A stretch of DNA of 35,461 bases from Gammaproteobacteria bacterium (GTDB lineage: Bacteria; Pseudomonadota; Gammaproteobacteria; Chromatiales; Chromatiaceae), in contig JALORY010000010.1 in NCBI GenBank assembly GCA_025458675.1, forward strand, positions 1 to 35,461. The letters are read 5' to 3'. A program made the position numbers and the translations under genes. Of this stretch, positions 9,265-22,893 are shown in pieces. Position 1 is the first letter of the stretch, and the number at the start of each line of letters is the position of its first letter. Under the pieces are notes generated by a model, which was not told where the DNA came from, searched no databases, and was given only the letters and a program-made list of their open reading frames with translations.

Positions 9265-9274
9265 GCGGACCGCC

Positions 9275-10624
9275 ATGGCGACGCGCGGCACGGGCACCGG
9301 ATTCGGCGGCCTGGCGCAGCTCACCGAGCTGCGCCAGCGCTTCCTGTTCCTCGTCGGCGCATTGATCGTCTATCGGATCGGGACGTACATCCCCGTGCCG
9401 GGCGTCAATCCCGCCGCGCTCGCGTCTCTGTTCGACCAGCAGCAGGGCACCATCCTGGACATGTTCAACATGTTCTCGGGCGGCGCCCTCGAGCGCGCTA
9501 GCCTCTTCGCGCTCGGCGTCATGCCGTACATCTCCGCCTCGATCATCGTGCAACTCATGTCGACGGTGATCCCGCAGCTCGAGCAGCTGCGCAAGGAGGG
9601 CGAGTCGGGTCGCCGCAAGATCACTCAGTACACGCGTTACGGCACGCTGGGACTCGCCACCTTCCAGGCCATCGGGATCGCCATTGCGCTGCAGGGACAG
9701 CAGAGCGGCGGGATGCCGATGGTCGTGACGCACGGGCCGGGCTTCGTGTTCACGGCGACCGTCTCGCTCGTCACCGGCACGATGTTCCTGATGTGGCTCG
9801 GCGAGCAGATCACCGAGCGCGGCCTGGGCAACGGCATCTCGATGATCATCTTCACCGGCATCGCGGCTGGCCTGCCGACAGCCGTCGCCCGCACGCTCGA
9901 GCTCGTGCGGACCGGCGAGATGAACGCCTTCACGGCGCTGATCCTGTTCGCGCTCGCCTGCCTGGTGACCGCCTTCGTCGTCTTCGTCGAGCGCGGGCAG
10001 CGTCGGATCACGGTGAACTACGCGAAGCGGCAGCAGGGCCGGCGGGTGTTCGCGGCGCAGAGCAGCCACCTGCCCCTCAAGCTCAACATGTCGGGCGTCA
10101 TTCCCCCGATCTTTGCGTCCAGCATCATCCTGTTTCCCACCACATTCGCGCACTGGGCGGGTGGCGGCGAGGGGATGCGCTGGCTGCAGGACGTGATCGG
10201 CAAGATCTCGCCGGGCGAGCCGCTGTACGTGATCCTCTACGCCGCGGCGATCGTGTTCTTCGCGTTCTTCTACACGGCGCTCGTGTTCAACTCGAAGGAG
10301 ACGGCCGACAACCTGAAGCGCTCGGGCGCCTTCATACCCGGCATCCGGCCGGGCGAGCAGACCGGCCGCTACATCGACGGCGTCATGTCGCGGCTCACGC
10401 TGGTGGGCTCGATGTACCTGGTGGCGGTCTGCCTCCTGCCCGAGTTCCTCATCGTGGGCTGGAACGTGCCGTTCTACTTCGGCGGCACGTCGCTGCTCAT
10501 CCTGGTCGTCGTCATCATGGACTTCATGGCGCAGGTTCAGGCGCACCTGATGTCGCACCAGTACGAGGGCCTCATGAAGAAGGCCAACCTGATGAATTTC
10601 GGCGGCACGGGCCAGATCCGCTAG
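9275..10624 (+). CDS. secY: Protein translocase channel subunit SecY
   Basis: The 449-residue product is a ten-segment inner membrane protein matching SecY from end to end. Diagnostic stretches are FRIG-like [13 protein letters not shown] (plug region), IFALGIMPY-like [35 protein letters not shown], the cytoplasmic loop [38 protein letters not shown] and [16 protein letters not shown]. SecY forms the SecYEG channel. I chose ATG 9275; the frame is open upstream to 9218 inside rplO, but those residues are not SecY-like. It is co-transcribed with the spc ribosomal genes, as in other bacteria. Confidence 0.98.
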   Translation: MATRGTGTGFGGLAQLTELRQRFLFLVGALIVYRIGTYIPVPGVNPAALASLFDQQQGTILDMFNMFSGGALERASLFALGVMPYISASIIVQLMSTVIPQLEQLRKEGESGRRKITQYTRYGTLGLATFQAIGIAIALQGQQSGGMPMVVTHGPGFVFTATVSLVTGTMFLMWLGEQITERGLGNGISMIIFTGIAAGLPTAVARTLELVRTGEMNAFTALILFALACLVTAFVVFVERGQRRITVNYAKRQQGRRVFAAQSSHLPLKLNMSGVIPPIFASSIILFPTTFAHWAGGGEGMRWLQDVIGKISPGEPLYVILYAAAIVFFAFFYTALVFNSKETADNLKRSGAFIPGIRPGEQTGRYIDGVMSRLTLVGSMYLVAVCLLPEFLIVGWNVPFYFGGTSLLILVVVIMDFMAQVQAHLMSHQYEGLMKKANLMNFGGTGQIR

Positions 10625-10653
10625 CCCCCGCCAGTATCGATCCGAGGTGCAAG

Positions 10654-10767
10654 ATGAAAGTACGCGCATCCGTAAAGAAGCTCTGCCGCAACTGCAAGAT
10701 CGTGCGGCGCAACGGCACCGTGCGGGTGATCTGCAAGGATCCGCGGCACAAGCAGCGGCAGGGCTGA
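10654..10767 (+). CDS. rpmJ: 50S ribosomal protein L36 (zinc-ribbon form)
   Basis: This small gene encodes 37 residues: [19 protein letters not shown] followed by [18 protein letters not shown]. Cys11, Cys14, Cys27 and His33 form the CxxC...C...H zinc ribbon of the C-plus L36 type. A frame running through from upstream hides it in simple gene lists. GAGGTG at about 10643-10648 is a plausible ribosome binding site. It ends the spc cluster and is followed by the alpha-operon promoter region. The zinc form here contrasts with the zinc-free S14 and S4 of the same block. Confidence 0.96.
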   Translation: MKVRASVKKLCRNCKIVRRNGTVRVICKDPRHKQRQG

Positions 10768-10782
10768 GCCGGCCGCGCGAGC

Positions 10783-10811
10783 TTGATTTCCCTCGGTTTC
10801 CGGATTAAATT
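10783..10811 (+). promoter_or_regulatory. Promoter of the alpha operon (rpsM-rplQ)
   Basis: TTGATT (10783-10788), a 17-base spacer and TAAATT (10806-10811) form a well-spaced sigma70-type promoter in the 95-base gap between rpmJ and rpsM. E. coli also has a promoter at this point for the alpha operon. Predicted start is near 10818, giving a leader of about 45 bases before the rpsM ATG at 10863, with AGGAG as ribosome binding site. Confidence 0.65.
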
Positions 10812-10862
10812 CCCGCGCTTCCGCTCAGGGGTGCGGCGGAGAGTGAGTCCCAGGAGCACACG

Positions 10863-11219
10863 ATGGCCCGTATAGCAGGCGTCAACATTCCCGACCGCAA
10901 GCACACCGTGATCGCGCTGCAGTCGATCTACGGCATCGGTCCCACGCGCGCGGGCAAGATCTGCGACGCGGCCGGGATCGTGAAGACCCGCAGGATCGTC
11001 GAGCTCTCCGAGGACGAGATGGAGAGGCTGCGCGTCGAGGTGGGCCGTTACTCGGTCGAAGGCGACCTGCGGCGCGAAGTGAACATGAGCATCAAGCGCC
11101 TGATGGACCTCGGCACCTACCGCGGGATCCGTCACCGCCGCGGCCTGCCGGTCCGCGGCCAGCGCACGCGCACCAACGCGCGCACCCGCAAGGGTCCGCG
11201 CCGTCCCATCAAGAAGTAA
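10863..11219 (+). CDS. rpsM: 30S ribosomal protein S13
   Basis: The 118-residue product begins [19 protein letters not shown]. It has the helix-two-turn-helix region [13 protein letters not shown] and ends with the basic tail [20 protein letters not shown] that contacts tRNA in the P site. It is the first gene of the alpha operon, whose promoter lies just upstream. In E. coli the alpha leader is bound by the repressor S4; the leader here is much shorter. Confidence 0.97.
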   Translation: MARIAGVNIPDRKHTVIALQSIYGIGPTRAGKICDAAGIVKTRRIVELSEDEMERLRVEVGRYSVEGDLRREVNMSIKRLMDLGTYRGIRHRRGLPVRGQRTRTNARTRKGPRRPIKK

Positions 11220-11249
11220 CCGAAACGCAGCCCGGTTCAGGACACACGA

Positions 11250-11642
11250 ATGGCAAAGACCAACAGCCGCGCCCCGAAGAAGAAGGTCAAGAAGTCCGTC
11301 AGCGACGGCATCGCCCACATCCAGGCCTCCTTCAACAACACGATCATCACGATCACCGACCGGCAGGGCAATACGCTCTCCTGGGCGACCTCCGGAGGCT
11401 CGGGCTTCCGTGGGTCGCGCAAGAGCACGCCGTTCGCCGCGCAGGTCGCCGCCGACAAGGCGGGCCAGGCGGCGAAGGAGTATGGGCTCAAGAACCTCGA
11501 CGTGAACGTGAAGGGGCCCGGCCCCGGACGCGAGTCCGCGGTTCGCGCGCTCAACAACGCGGGCTTCAAGATCACCAGCATCGTGGACGTCACCCCGATT
11601 CCGCACAACGGCTGCCGCCCGCCCAAGAAGCGGCGCGTCTGA
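11250..11642 (+). CDS. rpsK: 30S ribosomal protein S11
   Basis: The 130-residue product has [36 protein letters not shown] and the C-terminal [12 protein letters not shown], the S11 signature. S11 lies on the platform of the small subunit near the Shine-Dalgarno helix. The asparagine in PHNGCRPP is the site of isoaspartate formation known for E. coli S11 and is conserved here. Gap to rpsM is 30 bases, to rpsD 18. Confidence 0.97.
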   Translation: MAKTNSRAPKKKVKKSVSDGIAHIQASFNNTIITITDRQGNTLSWATSGGSGFRGSRKSTPFAAQVAADKAGQAAKEYGLKNLDVNVKGPGPGRESAVRALNNAGFKITSIVDVTPIPHNGCRPPKKRRV

Positions 11643-11660
11643 TTTCCAGAGGTTAGCGAC

Positions 11661-12281
11661 ATGGCAAGGTACATCGGGCCGAAGTGCAAGCTTTCGCGGC
11701 GTGAGGGGACCGACCTCTTCCTCAAGAGCCGCGTCCGCGCGCTCGAGACGAAGTGCAACATGGAGAAGGCGCCCGGCTCGCACGGCGACAAGCGGCGCCG
11801 GCTGTCGGACTACGGCGTCCAGCTGCGCGAGAAGCAGAAGGTGCGCCGCATGTACGGCGTGCTCGAGCGCCAGTTCCGCGGCTACTACGCCAAGGCGTCG
11901 CAGCGCAAAGGCGCCACCGGCGAGAACCTGCTGCAGACGCTGGAGCGGCGGCTCGACAACGTCGTCTTCCGCATGGGGTTCGGCTCCACGCGTGCCGAGG
12001 CGCGTCAGCTCGTCAGCCACAAGGCGATCACCGTCAACGGACGCGTCATCAACGTGCCGTCGTTCCAGGTGAGCGCAGAGGACGTGGTGGCAGTCCGCGA
12101 GAAGGCCAAGAAGCAGGTGCGCATCCAGAGCGCGGTCGCGTTGGCCGAGCAGTACGGGTTCCCTGACTGGCTCGAAGTCGACACCAAGGCAATGTCCGGC
12201 GTGTTCAAGCGCATGCCCGAGCGGACGGACCTGCCGGCCGAGATCAACGAACAGCTGATCGTCGAGCTCTACTCGAAGTAA
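11661..12281 (+). CDS. rpsD: 30S ribosomal protein S4 (zinc-free form)
   Basis: The 206-residue product starts [20 protein letters not shown] and contains [22 protein letters not shown], the S4 RNA-binding domain at [26 protein letters not shown] (shown in part), and the ending [13 protein letters not shown]. Only Cys9 and Cys32 are present in the N-terminal region, so the four-cysteine zinc site of C-plus S4 is missing. S4 is a primary 16S binder and alpha-operon regulator in E. coli. Confidence 0.97.
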   Translation: MARYIGPKCKLSRREGTDLFLKSRVRALETKCNMEKAPGSHGDKRRRLSDYGVQLREKQKVRRMYGVLERQFRGYYAKASQRKGATGENLLQTLERRLDNVVFRMGFGSTRAEARQLVSHKAITVNGRVINVPSFQVSAEDVVAVREKAKKQVRIQSAVALAEQYGFPDWLEVDTKAMSGVFKRMPERTDLPAEINEQLIVELYSK

Positions 12282-12302
12282 GGGACGAAACGAGGACCCT
12301 AC

Positions 12303-13304
12303 ATGGCGGACTCCGTCACCGATTTTCTCAAGCCCCGCATCGTCAACGTTCAGGCGATGGGGCCGCGGCACGCCCGCGTGTCGCTCGAGCCGCTCGAGCG
12401 CGGCTTCGGTCACACGCTCGGCAACGCGCTGCGCCGCATCCTGCTGTCGTCGATGCCCGGCGCTGCGATCACCGAGGCGGAGATCGAGGGCGTGCTCCAC
12501 GAGTACAGCGCGATCGAAGGAGTCCAGGAGGACGTGCTCGATATCCTTCTCAACCTGAAGGGCGTGGCGTTGTCCATGGAGGACCGCGGCGAAGCCAACC
12601 TGAGCCTGAAGGTCAGGGGGCCGAAGCAGGTCACGGCGGCGGACATCACGCTGCCGCACGGTGTCGAGATCGCGAACCCGGAGCACCTGATCGCGCACCT
12701 CACCGACAAGGGCCAGATCAACATGACCATGAAGGTCATGCGCGGCAGGGGCTACGAGCCGGTTTCGGCGCGCGACAACGCGAGCGAGGACCGGCCGATC
12801 GGGCACCTGCAGATCGACGCGCTCTACAGCCCGGTGCGGCGGGTCGCGTACAGTGTCGAGGCGGCGCGTGTGGAGCAGCGCACGGATCTGGACCGGCTGG
12901 TCATCGACCTTGAGACCGACGGCACGATCGATCCCGAGGACGCCATCCGCCGCGCGGCCACGATCCTCCAGGAGCAGCTCGAGGCCTTCGTCAAGCTCGA
13001 CGAGACCACGCCGAGCCCCGACCGGCCGCGGCCGAGCGGACCCTCGATCGACCCGATCCTGCTCCGGCCGGTGGACGACCTCGAGCTGACGGTCCGGTCC
13101 GCGAACTGCCTGAAGGCGGAGAACATCTTCCTGATCGGCGACCTGATCCAGCGCACCGAAGTGGAGCTGCTCAAGACGCCGAACCTGGGCAAGAAGTCGC
13201 TCACGGAGATCAAGGACGTGCTCGCGACGCGCGGGCTCTCCCTCGGCATGCGGCTGGAGAACTGGCCGCCCGAGAATCTGGACGAGCTGCTCGCGAAACA
13301 GTAA
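12303..13304 (+). CDS. rpoA: RNA polymerase alpha subunit
   Basis: The 333-residue product has both alpha domains. The N-terminal assembly domain carries [20 protein letters not shown] and the [15 protein letters not shown] stretch. A proline-rich linker ([16 protein letters not shown]) leads to the C-terminal domain with [17 protein letters not shown] and [20 protein letters not shown], which binds UP elements and activators. Alpha dimerises to nucleate the polymerase core. Position between rpsD and rplQ is standard in bacteria. Confidence 0.98.
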   Translation: MADSVTDFLKPRIVNVQAMGPRHARVSLEPLERGFGHTLGNALRRILLSSMPGAAITEAEIEGVLHEYSAIEGVQEDVLDILLNLKGVALSMEDRGEANLSLKVRGPKQVTAADITLPHGVEIANPEHLIAHLTDKGQINMTMKVMRGRGYEPVSARDNASEDRPIGHLQIDALYSPVRRVAYSVEAARVEQRTDLDRLVIDLETDGTIDPEDAIRRAATILQEQLEAFVKLDETTPSPDRPRPSGPSIDPILLRPVDDLELTVRSANCLKAENIFLIGDLIQRTEVELLKTPNLGKKSLTEIKDVLATRGLSLGMRLENWPPENLDELLAKQ

Positions 13305-13328
13305 GAGAACGCTTTAGGAAGCACTGCC

Positions 13329-13718
13329 ATGCGCCATCGCAATTCCGGACGCCAGTTCAGCCGTCCCAGCTCGCACCGTGGCGCCATGTTCCGAAACATG
13401 GCCTGCGCGCTGTTCGAGCACGAGCTGATCAAGACCACCCTGCCGAAGGCGAAGGAGCTGCGCCGCGTTGCGGAGCCGCTGATCACCCTCGCCAAGGACG
13501 ACAGCGTGGCGAAGCGCCGCCTGGCGTTTGCGCGGCTGCGCAGCGACGCCGCGGTCGGCAAGCTCTTCACGGAGCTCGGCCCGCGCTACCGCGCCCGCCC
13601 CGGCGGGTACCTGCGGATCCTGAAGTGCGGCTTCCGTGCCGGCGACCGTGCTCCGATGGCGTACGTCGAGCTCGTCGACCGGCCCGCGGCCGGCGGAAAG
13701 GCGGTGGAGGCCGGCTGA
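13329..13718 (+). CDS. rplQ: 50S ribosomal protein L17
   Basis: The 129-residue product begins [20 protein letters not shown], with [26 protein letters not shown] and a C-terminal [15 protein letters not shown], as in L17. It is the last gene of the alpha operon. A hairpin terminator follows about 30 bases after its stop. The short tail after ELVDRP ([10 protein letters not shown]) is variable in the family. Confidence 0.97.
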   Translation: MRHRNSGRQFSRPSSHRGAMFRNMACALFEHELIKTTLPKAKELRRVAEPLITLAKDDSVAKRRLAFARLRSDAAVGKLFTELGPRYRARPGGYLRILKCGFRAGDRAPMAYVELVDRPAAGGKAVEAG

Positions 13719-13748
13719 ACCCGGCGCCGCGCCTCGACGTCGCCTCCG

Positions 13749-13778
13749 ACACCGGGCCTCGCGCCCGGTGTTTCGTTT
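13749..13778 (+). terminator. Rho-independent terminator after rplQ
   Basis: ACACCGGGC (13749-13757) pairs perfectly with GCCCGGTGT (13763-13771) around CTCGC, and the 3' arm runs into TTTCGTTT. Strong stem plus T-rich tail on the + strand supports termination of the long ribosomal protein transcript. It lies between the convergent rplQ and uvrA genes. There is no matching T tract on the - strand. Confidence 0.75.
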
Positions 13779-13802
13779 CCGGGCCCGCCGCGCCGCGGCC
13801 GA

Positions 13803-16631
<2,829 letters not shown>

Positions 16632-16662
16632 GGGGGTCCGGTGCTGCGGCCGAAATTTCCAC

Positions 16663-16690
16663 TTTATGCGAAAGCGCGCGTCGCGCACAA
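16663..16690 (-). promoter_or_regulatory. uvrA: Candidate uvrA promoter
   Basis: On the - strand, TTGTGC (complement of 16685-16690) is followed after 16 bases by CATAAA (complement of 16663-16668), giving a predicted start about 25 bases before the uvrA ATG. Matches are 3 of 6 and 4 of 6, so this is tentative. Confidence 0.3.
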
Positions 16691-16738
16691 AGCGTCCTGG
16701 GTGAGGTCTCGCGGCGAGCCTTCCCGGGGCGCGGCCGC

Positions 16739-16744
16739 TACAAT
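16739..16744 (+). promoter_or_regulatory. Candidate -10 element for the glycosyltransferase gene
   Basis: TACAAT matches 5 of 6 bases of the -10 consensus and lies 63 bases before the ATG at 16808, in the 176-base divergent gap with uvrA. No good -35 hexamer is found 16-18 bases upstream, so activity may need an activator or may be weak. Confidence 0.35.
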
Positions 16745-16807
16745 CCGCGACTCCATGCGGCGCCGCGTCGGCCGCTATGCAGGGACTGCCCCGACGGATT
16801 GCGTGAG

Positions 16808-17959
16808 ATGCCCGATTCGCACCAGCCGCCCCTCGTGGCCCACGTGATCCACCGCCTGGGGGTTGGTGGTCTTGAGAACGGGCTCGTGAACCTGGTCAAT
16901 CGGCTGCCGGAGGCCAGTTACCGCCACGCGATCGTCTGTCTGACGGACGCGACGGACTTCCGCCGGCGCATCACGCGGCCCGACGTCACTGTCCACGAGC
17001 TGCAGCGACGTCCCGGGCACGACCTGCGCCTGCCCGTCGCGCTCTATCGGCTCTTCCGGGCGCTGCGCCCGGCCATCGTCCACACGCGCAACCTCGCGGC
17101 GATCGAGTCGCAGCTCCCGGCCTGGCTCGCCCGCGTTCCGGGGCGCGTGCACAGCGAGCACGGCTGGGACGTCTACGACCCGGACGGAAGCTGCCGCAAG
17201 TACCAGTGGTTGCGTCGCGCGCACGTGCCGCTGATCCACCGCTTCGTCGGCCTGTCGGAGCAGCTCGTCGCGTACCTGCGCGACCGCGTCGGCGTCCCGC
17301 CGGCCAAGCTGCTGCACATCTGCAACGGCGTCGACACGGCGCGCTTCGCGCCTGCGCCGGGCGCGCGGCCGTCCATTCCCGGGTGTCCCTTCGGCGCGCC
17401 AGGGGAGGTGCTGTTCGGCACCGTGGGCCGGATGCACGGCGTGAAGGACCAGCTGACGCTGGTGCGCGCCTTCCTGCGCCTGCGGGAGCGGAACCCGCCA
17501 CGCGTCGCCGCCGCGCGTCTGGTGCTCGTGGGCGACGGCCCCCTCCGGGCGGAAGCGTCGGCCCTGCTGGAGACCGCGGGGGCGACCGCGTTGGCCTGGC
17601 TGCCGGGCGAGCGGGCCGACGTCCCCGCGATCCTGCGCGGCCTCGACGTCTTCGTCCTGCCTTCCCGGGCGGAGGGCATATCGAACACCATCCTCGAGGC
17701 GATGGCGACGGGACTGCCGGTGATCGCGACGGCGGTGGGCGGCAACGTCGAGCTCGTCGTCGACGGCGAGTGCGGTGCGCTCGTGCCGCCCTCCGACCCC
17801 GATGCCATGGCAGCGGCCATGGCCGGCTATCTGGCGGACGGCGATCGGCTTCGCGCCCACGGCGCGGCCGCTCGGCGGCGCGCCGAGTCGCGCTACGGGA
17901 TAGACACCATGTTGCGCAATTACCAGCAACTCTACGACGGCCTGCTGGCCGCGAGCTGA
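16808..17959 (+). CDS. GT4-type glycosyltransferase of the XrtA/PEP-CTERM-associated kind
   Basis: The 383-residue product is a GT-B fold glycosyltransferase. The N-terminal half has [41 protein letters not shown] and [12 protein letters not shown]. The C-terminal half has [28 protein letters not shown] and the donor-binding EGISNTILE (Glu289-x7-Glu297) followed by [20 protein letters not shown]. From memory this pattern fits the sugar transferase family linked to exosortase-A exopolysaccharide loci (TIGR03088), here without other locus members in view. It is probably cytoplasmic and acts on a lipid-linked or membrane-bound sugar; donor and acceptor are unknown. ATG 16808 is preferred over TTG 16799. 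It lies 6 bases before the amidotransferase gene. Confidence 0.85.
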   Translation: MPDSHQPPLVAHVIHRLGVGGLENGLVNLVNRLPEASYRHAIVCLTDATDFRRRITRPDVTVHELQRRPGHDLRLPVALYRLFRALRPAIVHTRNLAAIESQLPAWLARVPGRVHSEHGWDVYDPDGSCRKYQWLRRAHVPLIHRFVGLSEQLVAYLRDRVGVPPAKLLHICNGVDTARFAPAPGARPSIPGCPFGAPGEVLFGTVGRMHGVKDQLTLVRAFLRLRERNPPRVAAARLVLVGDGPLRAEASALLETAGATALAWLPGERADVPAILRGLDVFVLPSRAEGISNTILEAMATGLPVIATAVGGNVELVVDGECGALVPPSDPDAMAAAMAGYLADGDRLRAHGAAARRRAESRYGIDTMLRNYQQLYDGLLAAS

Positions 17960-17965
17960 GGACAC

Positions 17966-19855
17966 ATGTGCGGGATCGTCGGCATCTTCGACCTGGAGGG
18001 CACGCGGGAGATCGACCGTGCCCTGCTCTCGCGCATGAACGAGAGCCAGCACCACCGCGGTCCGGACGAGGGCGGCACGCACGTCGAGCCGGGACTCGGC
18101 CTCGGCCACCGCCGCCTCTCGATCATCGACCTCGCGACGGGCCAGCAGCCGCTCTTCAGCGCGGACCGGAGCCTGGTCGTCACCTTCAACGGCGAGATCT
18201 ACAACTTCCAGACGGTGCGCAGCGAGCTGCAGCGCCTCGGCTACGCCTTCACGACGCACAGCGACACCGAGGTGATCGTGTACGCGTGGGCCGCCTGGGG
18301 GCCGGCCTGCGTCGAGCGCTTCAACGGCATGTTCGCCTTCGCGGTCTGGGATCGGCCGCAGCAGACCCTGTTCCTCGCCCGCGACCGGCTGGGCGTGAAG
18401 CCGTTGCACTACGCGGTGACGGCGGACGGGCAGCTGGTGTTCGGCTCCGAGCTCAAGGCGCTGATGGAGCACCCCGGCCTGCCGCGCACCGTGGACCCCC
18501 TCGCGGTCGAGGACTACTTCGGCTACGGCTACGTGCCCGAGCCCAAGACCGTCTTCCGCGACGTCTGGAAGCTGCCGCCCGGCCACCGGCTGACCCTGCG
18601 CCGCGGCGAGCGGTCGTGTCGGCCGGAGCAGTACTGGGACGTCGGCTTCCGCCGCAACGACGCGGTCACCGAGGACGCGGCGCGTGCCGAGCTGGTGGAT
18701 CGGCTGCGCGATGCCACCCGTCTGCGGCTCATCTCGGAGGTTCCACTCGGCGCGTTCCTGTCGGGCGGCGTGGACTCGAGCGCAGTCGTCGCGATGATGG
18801 CCGGGCTGTCCGCGGAGCCCGTCAACACCTGCTCCATCTCCTTCGGCGACCGGGACTACGACGAGTCGCGGTTCGCCCAGCAGGTCGCGGAGCGCTACCA
18901 CACCAACCACCGGGTCGAGCGCGTCGATCCCGACGACTTCTCGTTGGTGGACCGCCTCGCCTGGCTCTACGACGAGCCCTACGCGGACAGCTCGGCCCTG
19001 CCCACCTACCGCGTCTGCGAGCTCGCGCGGCGGCAGGTGACCGTGGCGCTGTCCGGTGACGGGGGAGACGAGAGCCTCGCAGGTTACCGGCGCCACCGCT
19101 GGCACGCCTACGAGGAGCGCGTGCGCTCCCTGCTGCCGCTCGGCCTGCGGCGGCCGCTCTTCGGCCTCCTCGGCCGCCTCTATCCCAAGCTCGACTGGGC
19201 GCCGAAGGTGCTGCGCGCCAAGAGCACCCTGCAGTCACTCGCGCGCGACTCGGTGGAAGGCTACTTCCACAGCATCTCCGTGATGGGCGACCCCGTGCGT
19301 TCGCGCCTCTACAGCCCGGCCTTCCGGCAGGCGCTGGGGGGCCACCAGGCCGTCGACGTGCTGCGCGGCCACGCCGCCCGCGCGCCCACCGATCACCCGC
19401 TGTCGCTCGTGCAGTACCTGGACCTCAAGACCTATCTGCCGGGCGACATCCTGACCAAGGTGGACCGCGCGAGCATGGCACACGCGCTGGAGGTGCGCTC
19501 TCCCTTCCTGGACTACGAGCTGGTCGAGTGGCTGTCCTCGCTGCCGCCGGATCTCAAGCTGCGGGGGCGCGAGGGCAAGTACCTGCTCAAGAAGGCGATG
19601 GAGCCGCACCTGCCGCACGACGTCATGTACCGTCCGAAGATGGGCTTCGCCGTGCCCCTCGCGGGATGGTTCCGCGGGCCGCTGCGGGACTACCTGCGGA
19701 ACGCGGTGCTCGGCGAGCGGATGCTCGACTCCGGTTACTTCGACCGGCAGTACCTCACGCGCATGGTCGACGACCACCAGTCGGGACTGAGCGACCACAG
19801 CGCGGCGCTCTGGTGCCTCCTCATGTTCGACGGGTTCCTGCGCCGGGCTGCCTGA
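17966..19855 (+). CDS. Asparagine synthase-like amidotransferase, XrtA/PEP-CTERM-associated kind
   Basis: The 629-residue product has a class II glutamine amidotransferase domain with the nucleophile Cys2 ([12 protein letters not shown]), [10 protein letters not shown] near 48-56, FNGEIYN at 74-80 and HSDTE at 98-102. The ATP-pyrophosphatase synthetase domain has the PP-loop SGGVDSS at 266-272 and a GDGGDES motif. All catalytic residues expected for glutamine-dependent amidation are present. Length and wording (e.g. [20 protein letters not shown]) match exosortase-A-associated amidotransferase 1 (TIGR03108) better than AsnB. It probably amidates a sugar or uronic acid in exopolysaccharide, which is inference. 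The gene is in one unit with the glycosyltransferase. Confidence 0.85.
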   Translation: MCGIVGIFDLEGTREIDRALLSRMNESQHHRGPDEGGTHVEPGLGLGHRRLSIIDLATGQQPLFSADRSLVVTFNGEIYNFQTVRSELQRLGYAFTTHSDTEVIVYAWAAWGPACVERFNGMFAFAVWDRPQQTLFLARDRLGVKPLHYAVTADGQLVFGSELKALMEHPGLPRTVDPLAVEDYFGYGYVPEPKTVFRDVWKLPPGHRLTLRRGERSCRPEQYWDVGFRRNDAVTEDAARAELVDRLRDATRLRLISEVPLGAFLSGGVDSSAVVAMMAGLSAEPVNTCSISFGDRDYDESRFAQQVAERYHTNHRVERVDPDDFSLVDRLAWLYDEPYADSSALPTYRVCELARRQVTVALSGDGGDESLAGYRRHRWHAYEERVRSLLPLGLRRPLFGLLGRLYPKLDWAPKVLRAKSTLQSLARDSVEGYFHSISVMGDPVRSRLYSPAFRQALGGHQAVDVLRGHAARAPTDHPLSLVQYLDLKTYLPGDILTKVDRASMAHALEVRSPFLDYELVEWLSSLPPDLKLRGREGKYLLKKAMEPHLPHDVMYRPKMGFAVPLAGWFRGPLRDYLRNAVLGERMLDSGYFDRQYLTRMVDDHQSGLSDHSAALWCLLMFDGFLRRAA

Positions 19856-19886
19856 GTCCGCCGCTGCCCGGCACCGGGCCTTCGGA

Positions 19887-19892
19887 TACACT
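19887..19892 (+). promoter_or_regulatory. Candidate -10 element for the MFS gene
   Basis: TACACT (4 of 6 to TATAAT) lies 28 bases before the GTG start in the 65-base gap after the amidotransferase gene. No clear -35 hexamer is present. A promoter here would fit the view that the MFS-ssb unit once had its own transcription start. Confidence 0.3.
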
Positions 19893-19920
19893 ACGGCGCC
19901 CGACGCGCCACAGGTCCACC

Positions 19921-21309
19921 GTGTCCCGCAAGCCCGCGCACATCGACGCCATGACGCCCGCCGAGCAGCGGGCGACTTTCGCGCTGGCCGGCATCTATGC
20001 CCTGCGCATGCTGGGGCTGTTCCTGATCTTCCCGGTGTTCGCCCTCTACGCCGAGCACCTCGCCGGCGCCACGCCGCTCCTGGTCGGCCTCGCCGTTGGC
20101 GCCTACGGTCTCACGCAGGCGCTGCTGCAGATTCCGTTCGGGATGATCTCGGATCGCCTCGGCCGCAAACCCGTGATCGTGGCGGGGCTGCTGGTGTTCG
20201 CCGTCGGCAGCGTGGTCGCGGCGACGGGCACCGACATCTGGACCGTGGTCCTGGGCAGGGCGCTGCAGGGGGCCGGGGCCGTGGCCGGGGTGGTCATGGC
20301 CCTGCTCGCCGACCTCACGCGGGAATCCCAGCGGACCAAGGCGATGGCGACCGTGGGGATGACCATCGGCCTGTCCTTCGCCGTCGCGCTGATGGCGGGG
20401 CCCCTGCTCGACGAGCTGTGGGGTGTCCCGGGCATCTTCTGGCTGGTCGGGGCCTTCGCCCTCGCGGGCATCGGCCTCGTGCAGTGGGTCGTGCCGACGC
20501 CGCAGCGCACCGCGGTCCACCGCGACGCGGAGGTCGTCGGCGGTCAGCTCGCCGCCGTCCTGCGCGATCGCGAGCTGCTGCGCCTCGACTTCGGCATCTT
20601 CGCGCTGCACGCGGTGATGACCAGCCTCTTCCTTGCCTTGCCGCTGCAGCTGCGCGATGCCGCCGGGCTCCCCACCGTGGACCACTGGCAGGTGTATCTG
20701 CCGGCGCTGGTGCTCGCGGTGGCGGTGATGATCCCCTTCGTTGTCCTCGCCGAGCGACGCGGGCGGATGAAGGGCGTGTTCCTCGGCGCGATCGCCGCGG
20801 TGCTTGCGGCACAGCTCGGGCTCAACGCCCACGGCACGTCGGCGCTGGCGATCGCGGGCTGGGTCTGGCTCTTCTTCGTCGGCTTCAACCTGCTCGAGGC
20901 GACGCTGCCTTCCCTGGTGTCGAAGATCGCGCCGGCGGCGGCCAAGGGGACGGCGATGGGCATCTACGCGACGGCGCAGTTCGCCGGCGCCTTCCTCGGC
21001 GGGGTCGGCGGCGGGCTCGCCCACCAGCACTACGGGCTTGGCGGCGTCTTCACCTTCGGGGCCGTCGTCTGCGCCGTCTGGCTCGCGGTCGCGAGCGGGA
21101 TGCCGAAGCCTCGACCGCTGTCGCGGCGGATCCTCGCAGTCGGTCCCCTCGGCGAGGCGGAGGCCGCGGCGCTGACGGCCCGCCTGCTCGCCGTGTCCGG
21201 CGTGGCGGAGGCCGTCGTGGTGGCCGAGGAAGGCGTCGCCTACCTCAAGGTGAACGAGGCGGGGCTGGACGAGTCCGCCTTGGATGCGCTGGCTCCGGCT
21301 GCCGCGTAA
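19921..21309 (+). CDS. YajR-type major facilitator superfamily transporter
   Basis: The 462-residue product has 12 predicted membrane segments and the MFS motif A in [15 protein letters not shown]. It aligns by eye along its whole length with E. coli Yaj[21 protein letters not shown] near the start, [44 protein letters not shown], and a C-terminal soluble domain of about 65 residues like the YAM domain of YajR. Substrate is unknown. GTG 19921 has an AGG upstream; ATG 19951 is a possible alternative that matches the YajR start MTPxE. In Pseudomonas a similar MFS gene lies between uvrA and ssb, as here apart from the inserted pair. Confidence 0.88.
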   Translation: MSRKPAHIDAMTPAEQRATFALAGIYALRMLGLFLIFPVFALYAEHLAGATPLLVGLAVGAYGLTQALLQIPFGMISDRLGRKPVIVAGLLVFAVGSVVAATGTDIWTVVLGRALQGAGAVAGVVMALLADLTRESQRTKAMATVGMTIGLSFAVALMAGPLLDELWGVPGIFWLVGAFALAGIGLVQWVVPTPQRTAVHRDAEVVGGQLAAVLRDRELLRLDFGIFALHAVMTSLFLALPLQLRDAAGLPTVDHWQVYLPALVLAVAVMIPFVVLAERRGRMKGVFLGAIAAVLAAQLGLNAHGTSALAIAGWVWLFFVGFNLLEATLPSLVSKIAPAAAKGTAMGIYATAQFAGAFLGGVGGGLAHQHYGLGGVFTFGAVVCAVWLAVASGMPKPRPLSRRILAVGPLGEAEAAALTARLLAVSGVAEAVVVAEEGVAYLKVNEAGLDESALDALAPAAA

Positions 21310-21362
21310 ACTCCACAACTCACCCAACCCACGGAAGGCAATCGAGCCAGGAGGAGGAGCAC

Positions 21363-21801
21363 ATGGCCAGAGGCATCAACAAAGTCATCCTGATCGGGAA
21401 TCTCGGGGGAGAGCCGGAGGTCCGTTACACCCAGGGTGGCGGCGCCGTCGCGAACCTGCGGCTCGCGACGAGCGAGTCCTGGAAGGACAAGAACACGGGG
21501 GACGTCCAGGAGCGCACCGAGTGGCACCGCGTGGTGCTCTTCGGCAAACTCGCGGAGATCGCCGAGAAGTACCTGCGCAAGGGGGCGCGAGTCTACGTCG
21601 AGGGCCGCCTCCAGACCCGCAAGTGGCAGGACAAGGACGGACGCGACACCTACTCGACGGAAATCGTCGCCAACGACATGCAGATGCTCGACGGCCGCGC
21701 CGGTCCGGGCGGCACCTCGGAGGCCCCGGGCGGCGGCTATGGCGGAGGCCCGCGCGGCGGCGGCGCCCCGCCCGCCGATGGCCCGTCCGGCGGCTTCCAC
21801 G

Positions 21802-21821
<20 letters not shown>
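21363..21821 (+). CDS. ssb: Single-stranded DNA-binding protein
   Basis: The 152-residue product has the SSB OB fold ([66 protein letters not shown]), a glycine-rich linker, and the acidic tip DDDVPF that recruits repair and replication partners. AGGAGGAG before the ATG is a strong ribosome binding site. The last 20 bases, which encode the tip, overlap the start of rfbB in another frame. Adjacency to a YajR-type MFS gene and proximity to uvrA match Pseudomonas-type organisation. Confidence 0.97.

Positions 21822-22889
<1,068 letters not shown>

Positions 22890-22893
<4 letters not shown>

Noticed and set aside
9218-9274. Longer SecY start inside rplO
   Set aside because: The extra residues are not SecY-like, and ATG 9275 follows the rplO stop with the usual spacing.
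10572-12806. 744-codon - strand frame opposite rpsM-rpoA
   Set aside because: It runs antisense across five well-supported ribosomal and rpoA genes and has low-complexity Arg/Leu/Asp/His composition, typical of antisense frames in GC-rich DNA.
16632-16807. LexA (SOS) box upstream of uvrA
   Set aside because: No CTGT-N8-ACAG or close variant was found in the divergent gap.
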